From: Acidimicrobiia bacterium
GTDB lineage: Bacteria > Actinomycetota > Acidimicrobiia > Spongiisociales > UBA5794
Reading direction: 5' to 3'
DNA length: 26,709 nucleotides
Assembly: GCA_013695075.1 (NCBI GenBank)
Contig: JACDBE010000285.1
Coordinates: 1-26,709, forward strand
In this document: piece by piece, positions 1 to 7,523 of the stretch
Layout: every line of letters starts with the position of its first letter
How positions within the stretch are numbered: position 1 is the first letter of the stretch
Translations under genes and position numbers: made by a program
Notes under the pieces: model-generated
Databases searched by the model: none
What the model saw: only the letters and a program-made list of their open reading frames with translations
Told to the model about the DNA's origin: nothing

Positions 1-18
1 GGGTGGGGATCCCCACCC
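1..18. repeat. 18-bp perfect palindrome at window edge, possible terminator
   Basis: Positions 1-18 are their own reverse complement, built of GGGTGGGG followed by ATCCCCACCC. It lies 34 bases past the stop of the minus-strand binding-protein gene, so it could be a transcription terminator or the intercistronic hairpin that often separates a binding-protein gene from its permease genes. The sequence to the left is cut off, so a following U-tract cannot be judged. Confidence 0.35.
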
Positions 19-51
19 CGCGTCACCCCTGGTGCCGGTTATCCCTTCCGC

Positions 52-1236
52 CTACCGGTAGGGCGGGGCGTACATCAGGCCACCGTTGATCCACAGGTCG
101 TTGATGCCACGCTCCAGGCCCAGCGGGGCCAGGTGGCGCTCGAAGATCTCGCCGTAGTTGCCCACCTGGCTGACGATCTGGTAGGCGAAGTCGGCGGGGA
201 GACCCAGACCGGCATCCAGCACCGCAGCCCCCTCCTCGCCCTCCACGGCCTCGCCGAGGAACGCCAGGATCCTCGGGTCCTCGGAGGTCAGCATCTCGTC
301 GACATTGGCCGCCGTTATCCCGAACTCCTCGGCCTGGATGGTGGCCAGGATCACCCAGTTGACCACCTGGGCCCACTGGCTGTCGCCGTCACGAACCGCC
401 GGGGCCAGCGGCTCCTTGGAGAACACCTCGGGGAGGATGGTCAGCGTCTCGGGACCGTCGGGATACACCGATCGCAACCCGGTGAGCTGGCTGACGTCCG
501 AGCTCCACCCGTCACACTGACCGGCGATGAAGGCCTCCTGGATCAGCGCCACGTCGTCGAAGGGGCGCACCTCCCAGTCGAGCCCGAGCCGGGCGGCCTC
601 GGCGGAGGCGTTGCCCTCGGTGGTGGTGCCGGTGGCCACGCACACGATGACCCCGTCCATGTCGGCGACGCTGGCGAAGCCGCTGTCGGCGGCGACCATC
701 ATTCCCTGGCCGTCGTAGAAGTTGGGCTGCAGGAACGTCGCCGCCTCGGCGCCGTCGCGGCTGGCGGTCCAGGTGGCGTTACGCACCAGCACGTCGATCT
801 GGCCGGACTGCAGCGCGGTGAACCGGTCGGCGGTCTCCACGTCGACGTGCTCCACCTTGGTGGCGTCACCGAGCACGGCGGCGGCGATGGCCCGGCAGAA
901 GTCCGAGTCGAAGCCCTCGTGGTCGCCCTCGGGGGTGAGCACGGCGAAGCCGGGCAGGTCGCCGCGGGTGCCGCAGCGGACCACGTCGTTGGCGATCACG
1001 GTGTCCAGCACCGATCCCCCCGAGGGAGCAGGCGCCGGAGCGGCGGTGGTGGTGGCGGCGGCATCGGGGGCCGCGGTGGTGGCGGCGGCAGCATCGGGAG
1101 CGGCGGTGGTGGCGGCGGCAGCCCCGGAGGTGATGGTGGTCTCGGCGGCACCGTCGTCATCGTCACCGGTGCACGCCGCCAGGACCAGGACCAGCGCCAG
1201 CATCACCGCTGGCCAACGGAAGCGGGGGGTATTCAT
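52..1236 (-). CDS. Amino-acid ABC transporter substrate-binding lipoprotein (AapJ-like)
   Basis: Extracytoplasmic receptor of a polar amino-acid ABC importer, closest in style to AapJ general L-amino-acid-binding proteins. The start at 1236 is preceded by GGAGG at suitable spacing; a longer in-frame start 22 codons upstream has no such support. Residues 1-22 form a lipoprotein signal (MNTPRFRW, hydrophobic core, lipobox LAAC with Cys22). Residues about 30-75 are an Ala/Thr/Pro linker made of repeated TTAAPDAAA-type units. The binding domain (SBP family 3) begins near VLDTVIANDVVRCG and shows the family's GDHEGFDSDFCRAIAAAVLG and FTALQSGQIDVLVRNATWT blocks. Length of 394 aa fits the family plus the linker. 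Permease and ATPase genes would lie to the left, outside the window. The substrate is inferred from family only. Confidence 0.9.
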   Translation of the reverse strand: MNTPRFRWPAVMLALVLVLAACTGDDDDGAAETTITSGAAAATTAAPDAAAATTAAPDAAATTTAAPAPAPSGGSVLDTVIANDVVRCGTRGDLPGFAVLTPEGDHEGFDSDFCRAIAAAVLGDATKVEHVDVETADRFTALQSGQIDVLVRNATWTASRDGAEAATFLQPNFYDGQGMMVAADSGFASVADMDGVIVCVATGTTTEGNASAEAARLGLDWEVRPFDDVALIQEAFIAGQCDGWSSDVSQLTGLRSVYPDGPETLTILPEVFSKEPLAPAVRDGDSQWAQVVNWVILATIQAEEFGITAANVDEMLTSEDPRILAFLGEAVEGEEGAAVLDAGLGLPADFAYQIVSQVGNYGEIFERHLAPLGLERGINDLWINGGLMYAPPYR

Positions 1237-1336
1237 CGGAAGGATCCTCCTTGCATCGCCCAGGCGTGGTGCCGGGAGCACCAACGTAGCGATCGGCGGC
1301 ACTCAGCACCAACCATCGCCGCGGTTAGTGCTTGGT

Positions 1337-1383
1337 AACTCTGAGCGAGTAACCCCGCTCTGCGTGGTGACTCGCTCAAAGTT
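1337..1383. repeat. Inverted repeat of the AACTTTGAG family (copy 1)
   Basis: Two 14-bp arms (1337-1350 and 1370-1383) differ at one base and enclose a 19-base loop. The right arm ends in CTCAAAGTT, the same core as the palindromes at 4143-4189 and 7464-7487. This copy lies in the divergent region between the binding-protein gene and kbl, where no terminator is expected, so it may be a regulator site or dispersed repeat. The rest of 1237-1461 holds only the two ribosome binding sites; no convincing -35/-10 pair was seen. Confidence 0.6.
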
Positions 1384-1461
1384 CTGTCCCCGCGATGCCT
1401 CGGCCGAGCACCGGATGCGCGAGCACGACGGCGCCTCCATAGACTCGGTGACGGAGGTGTC

Positions 1462-2652
1462 ATGACCCAGCGCTTTCTCGATCACCTGACCGCCGAGACC
1501 GACCAGCTGCGCCACGACGGGCTGTACAAGGCGGAGCGGACCATCTCCAGCCAGCAGGATGCGGTGATCACCCTCGAGGACGGCTCCGAGGTGATCAACC
1601 TGTGCGCCAACAACTACCTGGGGCTGGCCAACCACCCGGCGCTGATCGACGCCGCCGCCGCCGCCCTCGCCGAGCATGGCTACGGGATGGCCTCGGTGCG
1701 GTTCATCTGCGGCACCCACGACGTGCACCGCCACCTGGAGGCGGCGCTGAGCCGGTTCCTCGGCACCGAGGACACCATCTTGTACTCGTCGTGTTTCGAC
1801 GCCAACGGCGGGCTGTTCGAGACCCTGCTCGGCGAGGAGGACGCCGTCATCTCCGACTCCCTCAACCACGCCTCGATCATCGACGGGGTGCGGTTGTGCA
1901 AGGCGCAACGTCTCCGCTATGCCAACAACGACATGGCCGACCTGGAGCGCCAGCTGAAGGCGGCGGCGGAGGCCCGGTTCCGGTTGATCGCCACCGACGG
2001 GGTGTTCTCCATGGACGGGGTCGTCGCCGACCTCCCCGGGATCTGTGAGCTGGCCGACCGGCACGACGCCATGGTGATGGTCGACGACTCGCACGCCGTG
2101 GGCTTCATGGGTCCGCACGGCGGCGGCACCCCGGACCACTACGGGCTCACCGACCGGGTCGACATCGTCACCGGGACCCTGGGCAAGGCGTTGGGGGGCG
2201 CCTCCGGCGGGTACACCTCCGGTCGCCGCCAGATCGTGGAGTGGCTACGGCAGCGCTCCCGCCCCTACCTGTTCTCCAACACGCTGGCTCCGGTCATCGC
2301 CGCCACCACGCTCGAGGTGCTCGACCTGGTGGCCGGCTCGGCGGAGCTGCGGGAGCGGCTGGCTGGCAACGCCACGTACTTCCGGGCCGGGATGGAGGAT
2401 GCCGGGTTCACCCTCACCGGTGCCGATCACCCCATCATCCCGGTGATGCTAAGCGACGCCGCCCTGGCCGGGGAGATGGCCGATCGGCTGCTGGCCCGGG
2501 GCATCTACGTCATCGGATTCTCCTTCCCGGTGGTGCCCAGGGGCCAGGCGCGCATCCGCACCCAGATGTCGGCGGCGCACACCCGCCAGCATCTCGATCG
2601 GGCCATCGCCGGCTTCGCCACCGTGGGCGCCGAGCTGGGGGTGGCGGGCTGA
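1462..2652 (+). CDS. kbl: Glycine C-acetyltransferase (2-amino-3-ketobutyrate CoA ligase)
   Basis: PLP enzyme that cleaves 2-amino-3-ketobutyrate with CoA to glycine and acetyl-CoA, the second step of threonine degradation. The 396-aa length equals the usual family length. Recognised blocks: NLCANNYLGLANHP near residue 46, SVRFICGTHDVHRHLE near 78, SLNHASIIDG near 133 (His136 stacks on PLP in the family), DDSHAVGF at 208-215, and TGTLGKALGGASGGY with Schiff-base Lys242. ATG at 1462 is preceded by GGAGGTG. The stop overlaps the tdh start by one base (TGATG), and tdh makes its substrate, which separates it from the related KAPA and aminolevulinate synthases. Cytoplasmic. Confidence 0.96.
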   Translation: MTQRFLDHLTAETDQLRHDGLYKAERTISSQQDAVITLEDGSEVINLCANNYLGLANHPALIDAAAAALAEHGYGMASVRFICGTHDVHRHLEAALSRFLGTEDTILYSSCFDANGGLFETLLGEEDAVISDSLNHASIIDGVRLCKAQRLRYANNDMADLERQLKAAAEARFRLIATDGVFSMDGVVADLPGICELADRHDAMVMVDDSHAVGFMGPHGGGTPDHYGLTDRVDIVTGTLGKALGGASGGYTSGRRQIVEWLRQRSRPYLFSNTLAPVIAATTLEVLDLVAGSAELRERLAGNATYFRAGMEDAGFTLTGADHPIIPVMLSDAALAGEMADRLLARGIYVIGFSFPVVPRGQARIRTQMSAAHTRQHLDRAIAGFATVGAELGVAG

Positions 2653-3677
2653 TGCGGGCGTTGGTCAAGGCCAAACCAGAGCCGGGCATCTGGATGGAGG
2701 ACGTGCCCGAACCAGAGGTGGGGCCCAACGACGTGCTCATCGCCGTCGACAAGGCGTCGATCTGCGGCACCGACCTGCACATCGTGTCCTGGGACGAGTG
2801 GGCGCAGCGCACCATTGCGGTGCCGATGACCATCGGCCACGAGTACATGGGCACCGTTGCCGCCATCGGTTCCGAGGTGTCCGGTGTCGACATCGGGCAG
2901 CGGGTCTCCGGGGAGGGTCACATCGTGTGCGGGCGGTGCCGCAACTGCCAGGGTGGCCGCCGCCACCTGTGCATCCACACCGTCGGGGTGGGGGTCAACC
3001 GTCCCGGCGCCTTCGCCGAGCTGGTGGCCATCCCCGGCGAGAACCTGCAGCCGGTACCCGACGACATCCCCGACGAGGTGGCCGCCATCCTCGACCCGCT
3101 GGGCAACGCGGCGCACACCGCCCTCGGCGCCGACCTGGTGGGCGAGGACGTGCTAATCACCGGCGCCGGGCCCATCGGCCTCATGGCGGCGGCGGTGGCC
3201 CGTCACGTCGGCGCCCGCTTCGTGGTGGTCACCGACGTCAACCCGTACCGGTTGGCGATCGCCGAGACCATGGGCGCCGACGTGGCGGTGGATGTCACCA
3301 CCAGGTCGCTGGTCGACGTGATGGGGCGGCTGGGGATGCGGGAGGGATTCGATGTCGGCATGGAGATGTCCGGGGTGGCGGCGGCGTTGCACGACATGGT
3401 GTCGACGATGAACAGCGGCGGGCAGATCGCCCTGCTAGGAATCCCCACCGCCAACGCCCCCATCGACTGGAACGACATCATTTTCAAGGGCCTCACCCTG
3501 CGCGGCGTCTACGGCCGCAAGATGTTCGAGACCTGGTACAAGACCCTGGCCATGCTCCAAACCGGGCTCGACATCACCCCGGTGATCACCCACCGCTACC
3601 CCGCCGAGGACTACGCCACCGCATTCGAGACGGTGCGGTCGGGTCAATGCGGCAAGGTGATCCTGGAGTGGCGGTGA
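2652..3677 (+). CDS. tdh: L-threonine 3-dehydrogenase
   Basis: Zinc-dependent medium-chain dehydrogenase oxidising L-threonine to 2-amino-3-ketobutyrate with NAD+, feeding Kbl. It is 341 aa, the same length as the E. coli enzyme, and similar throughout. Catalytic zinc region: ICGTDLH (Cys38) and GHEYMG (His63, Glu64). Structural zinc loop: four cysteines at 93, 96, 99 and 107 within HIVCGRCRNCQGGRRHLC. The GVGVNRPGAFAE block is typical of Tdh. Rossmann motif GAGPIG at 171-176. Near the C-terminus YGRKMFETWYK and SGQCGKVILEW also match Tdh. The start overlaps the kbl stop by one base and the stop overlaps the next gene, so the three genes should be co-translated. Cytoplasmic, probably tetrameric by family. 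Confidence 0.97.
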   Translation: MRALVKAKPEPGIWMEDVPEPEVGPNDVLIAVDKASICGTDLHIVSWDEWAQRTIAVPMTIGHEYMGTVAAIGSEVSGVDIGQRVSGEGHIVCGRCRNCQGGRRHLCIHTVGVGVNRPGAFAELVAIPGENLQPVPDDIPDEVAAILDPLGNAAHTALGADLVGEDVLITGAGPIGLMAAAVARHVGARFVVVTDVNPYRLAIAETMGADVAVDVTTRSLVDVMGRLGMREGFDVGMEMSGVAAALHDMVSTMNSGGQIALLGIPTANAPIDWNDIIFKGLTLRGVYGRKMFETWYKTLAMLQTGLDITPVITHRYPAEDYATAFETVRSGQCGKVILEWR

Positions 3678-4150
3678 CCGCCGACGCCGACCCGTTCCTC
3701 GACGCCGCCCTCGCCGAGGCAGAGGCCGGGCTCGCCGAGGGCGGGATCCCCATCGGCTCGGTGCTGGTCATCGACGGCGAGATCGCCGGCCGGGGGCACA
3801 ACAAGCGGGTACAGCGGGGCAGCGTGGTGCTCCACGCCGAGATGGACTGCCTGGAGAATGCCGGCAGGCTGCCCGCCGCCACCTATCACCGGGCGACGAT
3901 CTACTCCACCCTGTCGCCGTGCCCCATGTGTACCGGGGCCATCCTGCTGTACGGGATCGGCCGGGTGGTCGTCGGCGAGAACCGCACCTTCCAGGGACCA
4001 CTGCAGCTGCTGGTCGATGCCGGCATCGCCGTCGAGGTGGTAGACGACGAGCGGTGCATCGCCCTGATGGAGGCGTTCATCGCCGCCCACCCCGACCTGT
4101 GGTACGAGGACATCGGAGCCGACTCGACCGGCCCTATCGACGAACTTTGA
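3674..4150 (+). CDS. Fcy1-like cytosine/nucleobase deaminase
   Basis: Cytidine/deoxycytidylate-deaminase-fold zinc hydrolase most like yeast-type cytosine deaminase (Fcy1). GGIPIGSVLV, GRGHNKR, LHAEMDCLENAGRL, STLSPCPMCTGAI, YGIGRVVVGEN and VVDDERC all have counterparts there, and so does the C-terminal WYEDIG, a segment that closes over the base in the yeast enzyme. Zinc and catalytic residues are His54, Glu56, Cys83 and Cys86, with Asn43 and Asp146 as base contacts. GTG at 3674 gives a GTGA overlap with the tdh stop and sits five bases after GGAG; an in-frame GTG at 3668 is the alternative. 158 aa, as in yeast. The stop codon lies inside the 4143-4189 hairpin. Cytosine is the best-guess substrate; another aminated heterocycle is possible. 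Confidence 0.85.
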   Translation: MTADADPFLDAALAEAEAGLAEGGIPIGSVLVIDGEIAGRGHNKRVQRGSVVLHAEMDCLENAGRLPAATYHRATIYSTLSPCPMCTGAILLYGIGRVVVGENRTFQGPLQLLVDAGIAVEVVDDERCIALMEAFIAAHPDLWYEDIGADSTGPIDEL

Positions 4151-4189
4151 GCGCTTTCCATCGCTATGCGATGGAAAGCGCTCAAAGTT
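4143..4189. terminator. Long perfect hairpin between convergent genes (AACTTTGAG family, copy 2)
   Basis: Two perfectly complementary 22-base arms (4143-4164 and 4168-4189) with a three-base loop, beginning AACTTTGAGCGC. It covers the last codons and stop of the deaminase gene and precedes the 3' end of the convergent DUF5996 gene, so it is well placed as a bidirectional terminator. Only a short T-run follows on the plus strand. The outer arm shares its core with the repeats at 1337-1383 and 7464-7487. Confidence 0.75.
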
Positions 4190-4230
4190 TGGGCTTCTGC
4201 AACTCAAGGCGGTTGCACTCGGCAAAGGAG

Positions 4231-5031
4231 CTAAGCATCCAGGGTGGGGCGGGCGACGCGATGTACGGCGGCGGCGTAGGCGAGTACCCGGTCGGCGCCG
4301 TCCTCCAGCCCGCCCACCTGGTCGTAAGGAAGGATCGTGCCCTGCCACCCGTCGAGGTGCCAGGACGCCCCGTCGGGAAGCGGCGTGTCCACCAGCGCCT
4401 CGTCGAACGGCCACGGGTTGGAGTAGAAGTAGCCGCCGTGGAACGGCGAGAACCCCAGATTGAGCTGGGCGGGAGCCTCCCCGTCCTCACCGGCCACCAT
4501 CCTGGTGCCGAACCACTCGAAGGACAGATCGAACCCGTGAGGCCACACCAGCAGCGGCCCGGCGGCGGTGCCCAGGGTGACCCGATGCTGCTCCAGGGTG
4601 CGCTCGATGTCGATCAGCGTCGCCGTGTAGGCGGCGGCGACGTCCCAGTCCACCTCGACGGGTCCGGGCGGCACCCGACCCAGGTCGAGGTCGCCGGCCA
4701 ACCCGCACCGGGCGACGAACCGGATCAGCTCCTCGGCCAGTTCGGTGGGGGTCGCCCCGTCGAGTCCGATCGCCACCTCCTCGCCGCCGCTCGATACGGC
4801 CTCCACCGCCGCCGCCGCCGGGTCGAAGCGCACCGCCAAGGTCCCACCGGAGTCCAGCGGGATGGGGACGGTGACGAGACCATCGGGGCGCACCGTCAAC
4901 CCCAGGTGCCACCAGTTGGGGTGAACAACGGCGTGGGTCCTGGCCACGGCGCCTACCGCCTGGGCGTAGGCGTGGAGGCCGTTGCACGTCGGTTCGAGGC
5001 CGGGCGGGAAAGGATGCAGGATCACCCGCAT
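4231..5031 (-). CDS. DUF5996 family protein
   Basis: A 266-aa cytoplasmic protein of unknown function matching the DUF5996 pattern as I remember it. It has an N-terminal block HPNWWHLGLTVRPDGLVTVPI (about 37-57), then VRFDPAAAAVEAV with the family's FDF-like strand. A C-terminal part follows with LVWPHGFDLSFEWFGTR (161-177), LNLGFSPFHGGYFYSNPWPF and a closing WHLDGWQGTILPYDQV. There is no signal peptide or membrane segment. The ATG at 5031 lies 68 bases from the divergently transcribed corA-like gene; no strong Shine-Dalgarno is visible. It converges on the deaminase operon across the long hairpin. Nothing in the context suggests a role. Confidence 0.75.
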   Translation of the reverse strand: MRVILHPFPPGLEPTCNGLHAYAQAVGAVARTHAVVHPNWWHLGLTVRPDGLVTVPIPLDSGGTLAVRFDPAAAAVEAVSSGGEEVAIGLDGATPTELAEELIRFVARCGLAGDLDLGRVPPGPVEVDWDVAAAYTATLIDIERTLEQHRVTLGTAAGPLLVWPHGFDLSFEWFGTRMVAGEDGEAPAQLNLGFSPFHGGYFYSNPWPFDEALVDTPLPDGASWHLDGWQGTILPYDQVGGLEDGADRVLAYAAAVHRVARPTLDA

Positions 5032-5099
5032 ACCGTACTCACCAGGCCCCGACCACCGTTCACCCTTGCCGGCTGCCGCTGGCGTGGCAAGATGAGTGG

Positions 5100-6068
5100 G
5101 TGATCGTCGACTGCGCGGTATACGAGAAGGGCAAGCGGGTCACGGAGACGCTGTCGATCGACCGCGCTCTCGACCAAGTAGGCGAAGACGGCTTCGTGTG
5201 GCTGGGCCTGTACGAACCGACTCGCGACGAGTTCGAGGCGGTGAAGATGGAGTTCGGGCTGCATGAACTGGCCGCCGAGGACGCCGTCAATTCCCACCAG
5301 CGGCCCAAGCTGGAGGTTTACCACGACTCGCTGCTGGCGGTGCTCAAGACGGCCCGCTACCTGGACGACACCGAGGAGGTCGAGTTCGGGGAGATCATCA
5401 TCCTCACCGGACGCCAGTACATCGTCATCGTCCGGCACGGCAAGCCCAGCGAGCTGGCGACGGTGCGGCGCGACCTGGAGACCAGGCCGGATCTGCTCGA
5501 GATGGGACCGGCGGCCGTCCTCCACGCCGTGATGGACCGGGTGGTAGACGACTACACCCCGGTGCTGGCCGGGCTGGAGAACGACATCGGCGAGGTCGAA
5601 CAGGACGTGTTCACTTCCAGGTCGACAAACCCCACCGAGCGGATCTACTTCCTCAAGCGTGAGGTGCTGGAGTTCAGGACGGCGGTCGGTTCGCTGATCG
5701 ACCCGTTGCTCCGCCTGGCCAAGGGAGAGGTCGCCCTGGTCAACCCGGGGTGCAAGGAGTACTTCCGCGACGTGTACGACCACATCGTGCGCCTCGCCTC
5801 GTCGGTCGACCAGGACCGCGACCTGCTCACCTCCATCCTCGATGCCAACCTGACCCAGATCGGGGTCCGCCAGAACGAGGACATGCGCAAGATCTCGGCT
5901 TGGGTCGCCGTCGGGGTGGTGCCGACAGTGCTCGCCGGAATCTTTGGTATGAACTTCGACTTCATCCCGGGAGCCCACCAATGGTGGGGGTTCCCCCTGG
6001 TGGTGGTCCTCATGATGCTGGTGTCCACCTTCCTGTACCGCAGCTTCCGCCGCAGTGGCTGGCTCTGA
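5100..6068 (+). CDS. corA: CorA-family magnesium/divalent-cation transporter
   Basis: A 322-aa membrane channel of the CorA/MIT family, importing Mg2+ or another divalent cation as a homopentamer. The long N-terminal cytoplasmic alpha/beta part includes FVWLGLYEPTRDEF near residue 33 and a helical stalk (YIVIVRHG, MDRVVDDYTPVLAGLENDI, IYFLKREVLEFR). Two C-terminal helices lie at about 262-282 and 297-315, joined by the signature GMN at 283-285 (FGMNFDFIPG). The first-helix motif and the basic C-terminus RSFRRSGW fit the family. GTG at 5100 is the only good start; no Shine-Dalgarno is evident, and an AAGATG-like box about ten bases upstream suggests a leaderless message. Ion choice cannot be read from the sequence. 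Confidence 0.92.
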   Translation: MIVDCAVYEKGKRVTETLSIDRALDQVGEDGFVWLGLYEPTRDEFEAVKMEFGLHELAAEDAVNSHQRPKLEVYHDSLLAVLKTARYLDDTEEVEFGEIIILTGRQYIVIVRHGKPSELATVRRDLETRPDLLEMGPAAVLHAVMDRVVDDYTPVLAGLENDIGEVEQDVFTSRSTNPTERIYFLKREVLEFRTAVGSLIDPLLRLAKGEVALVNPGCKEYFRDVYDHIVRLASSVDQDRDLLTSILDANLTQIGVRQNEDMRKISAWVAVGVVPTVLAGIFGMNFDFIPGAHQWWGFPLVVVLMMLVSTFLYRSFRRSGWL

Positions 6069-6117
6069 ACGACCCGCTGGACTCCCTCCAGGGTCCGTGT
6101 GAAACGGCCGACACCGG

Positions 6118-6123
6118 TACCCT
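6118..6123 (+). promoter_or_regulatory. Possible -10 box of a leaderless promoter
   Basis: TACCCT lies seven bases before the ATG at 6131, and the region shows no Shine-Dalgarno. This spacing would put the transcription start at or next to the start codon. No clear -35 box was found, so this is tentative. Confidence 0.3.
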
Positions 6124-6130
6124 GCCCGCC

Positions 6131-7444
6131 ATGGGTCGTTCTATTGCCGTGTTGTCATGCGCCGCGGTGGCGATGACCCTGGTGGCCTGCACCCCGGCAC
6201 CTTCAGGCCCGGGCGATACCGCCGCCGCCGGCACGGTGCTGGCCCCGATCACCACGCTGGCCCCGATCACGACCCTGCCGCCAACCACCTCCTCCACCAG
6301 CACGACCACCACCACCATCCCGCAGCGGGATCTCACCGGTGCCGTCACCGACACCGCCGGCACCCCGCTGCCCGGCGCCGTGGTCACCGCCGCTGAGGCC
6401 ACCGCCGTCACCGACGCCAACGGGTTCTTCACCCTCAGCCAGATCAGCACCGGGATGGTGGAGGTGGCCCTCCCCGGATGGCTTCCCCATCAGGTGCGCT
6501 GGCGCGGCGCCCGGTCCCACCTCGCCATCGAGCTGGAACCCCGGGTTGTGAGAGCGGTGCGGGCGATACCGGACGTGGCCGGCGACCCCGCCGAGTTCGA
6601 GGCGCTGCTCGAACTGATCGAAGGCACCACGGTCAACGCCCTTGTCTTCGACACCAAGGACGAGACGGGCATGGTCCGTTACGCCACCACGGTGCGCCGG
6701 GCCAGGCAGCTGGGTGCCGTCAACCCCACCTACGACCCGGCGGCGGTATTGGATCAGGCGGACCAGGCCGGGCTGTACACCATCGCCCGCGTCGTCACCT
6801 TCGAGGACCAGGTGTGGTCCGACGACCCTCAGGCCAAGCTGGCGGGCATCTGGGTCAACCCCGCCGACGAGGCCAACTGGATCTACCCCATCGACCTGGC
6901 GGTGGAGGCCTGCCGGCTGGGCTTCGACGAGGTCCAGTTCGACTACGTGCGATTCCCCGCCGGGCTCACCGCCGCGGTGGCGCAGGCGGCCCAGCCGCTC
7001 ACCGCCGACCAGCGGGTCGAGGTGATCGGCGGCTTCCTCGCCGCAGCGCAGAACGCCCTGCACCCGCTGGGATGTGCGGTGTCGGCGGCGGTGTTCGGCA
7101 TCGTGGTGTCCTCGTCAACCGATGAGGGCATCGGGCAGCGCCCCGAGGAGCTGTCGGCGGTGGTCGACGCCCTCAGCCCCATGGTGTACCCCAGCCACTA
7201 CGCCCCCGGTTGGCTCGGCTTCCCCGACCCGAACGAGCACCCGGCGGCGGTCACCGCCGGCGCCCTCGACGACGCCGCCTCCCGGGTGGCCCCGGGGACC
7301 TTGATCCGGCCGTGGCTGCAAGCCTTCTACTGGACGGCGGACCAGATCGCCGCCGCCATCGCCGCCGCCGACGAGCGAGGCTACGGCTGGATCCTGTGGA
7401 ACGCGGCCGGCAACTACCCCCGCCAGGCGCTTCCGACCTCCTGA
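6131..7444 (+). CDS. DUF4015 putative glycoside-hydrolase lipoprotein
   Basis: A 437-aa exported lipoprotein. Residues 1-20 are a lipoprotein signal ending LVAC (Cys20), followed by a Thr/Pro-rich linker to about residue 60. Residues 62-130 (RDLTGAVTDTAGTPLPGAVV..., TDANGFFTL) form a carboxypeptidase-regulatory-like beta-sandwich. From about 140 to the end is a TIM-barrel domain of the DUF4015 putative glycosyl-hydrolase type: NALVFDTKDETGMVRY, GLYTIARVVTFED, IWVNPADEANWIYPIDLA, GFDEVQFDYVRFPAG, ALSPMVYPSHYAPGW and a late WILWNAAGNY. The acidic FDTKDE and QFDYVRFP segments sit where this clan has its active-site carboxylates. It ends shortly before the palindrome at 7464. The substrate is unknown; a surface polysaccharide is a guess. 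Confidence 0.85.
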   Translation: MGRSIAVLSCAAVAMTLVACTPAPSGPGDTAAAGTVLAPITTLAPITTLPPTTSSTSTTTTTIPQRDLTGAVTDTAGTPLPGAVVTAAEATAVTDANGFFTLSQISTGMVEVALPGWLPHQVRWRGARSHLAIELEPRVVRAVRAIPDVAGDPAEFEALLELIEGTTVNALVFDTKDETGMVRYATTVRRARQLGAVNPTYDPAAVLDQADQAGLYTIARVVTFEDQVWSDDPQAKLAGIWVNPADEANWIYPIDLAVEACRLGFDEVQFDYVRFPAGLTAAVAQAAQPLTADQRVEVIGGFLAAAQNALHPLGCAVSAAVFGIVVSSSTDEGIGQRPEELSAVVDALSPMVYPSHYAPGWLGFPDPNEHPAAVTAGALDDAASRVAPGTLIRPWLQAFYWTADQIAAAIAAADERGYGWILWNAAGNYPRQALPTS

Positions 7445-7463
7445 CCGAGGTGCCTCTGCCGCC

Positions 7464-7487
7464 CAAACTTTGAGCACTCAAAGTTTG
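7464..7487. terminator. Short palindrome (AACTTTGAG family, copy 3), probable terminator
   Basis: Eleven-base arms CAAACTTTGAG (7464-7474) and CTCAAAGTTTG (7477-7487) are separated by two bases. It lies 19 bases after the stop of the DUF4015 gene and 36 bases before the mtrA-like start, so it can end the first transcript. It shares its arm core with the repeats at 1337-1383 and 4143-4189, so a second role cannot be excluded. Confidence 0.6.
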
Positions 7488-7523
7488 CGGTCGCATCGGC
7501 TGTGTCCCGCCATACTCCCCGGT

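Noticed and set aside
133..1338. Long plus-strand ORF opposite the amino-acid-binding protein
   Set aside because: Low-complexity translation (Gly/Arg/His runs), no family features, and it is fully antisense to a clear lipoprotein gene.
2798..3673. N-terminal extension of the deaminase frame through the tdh gene
   Set aside because: The translation is Arg/His/Gly-rich shadow sequence; the deaminase family starts at about 3674.
7470..7523. Upstream ATG start for the MtrA-like regulator
   Set aside because: It lies inside the palindrome, has no ribosome site, and adds residues outside the receiver fold.
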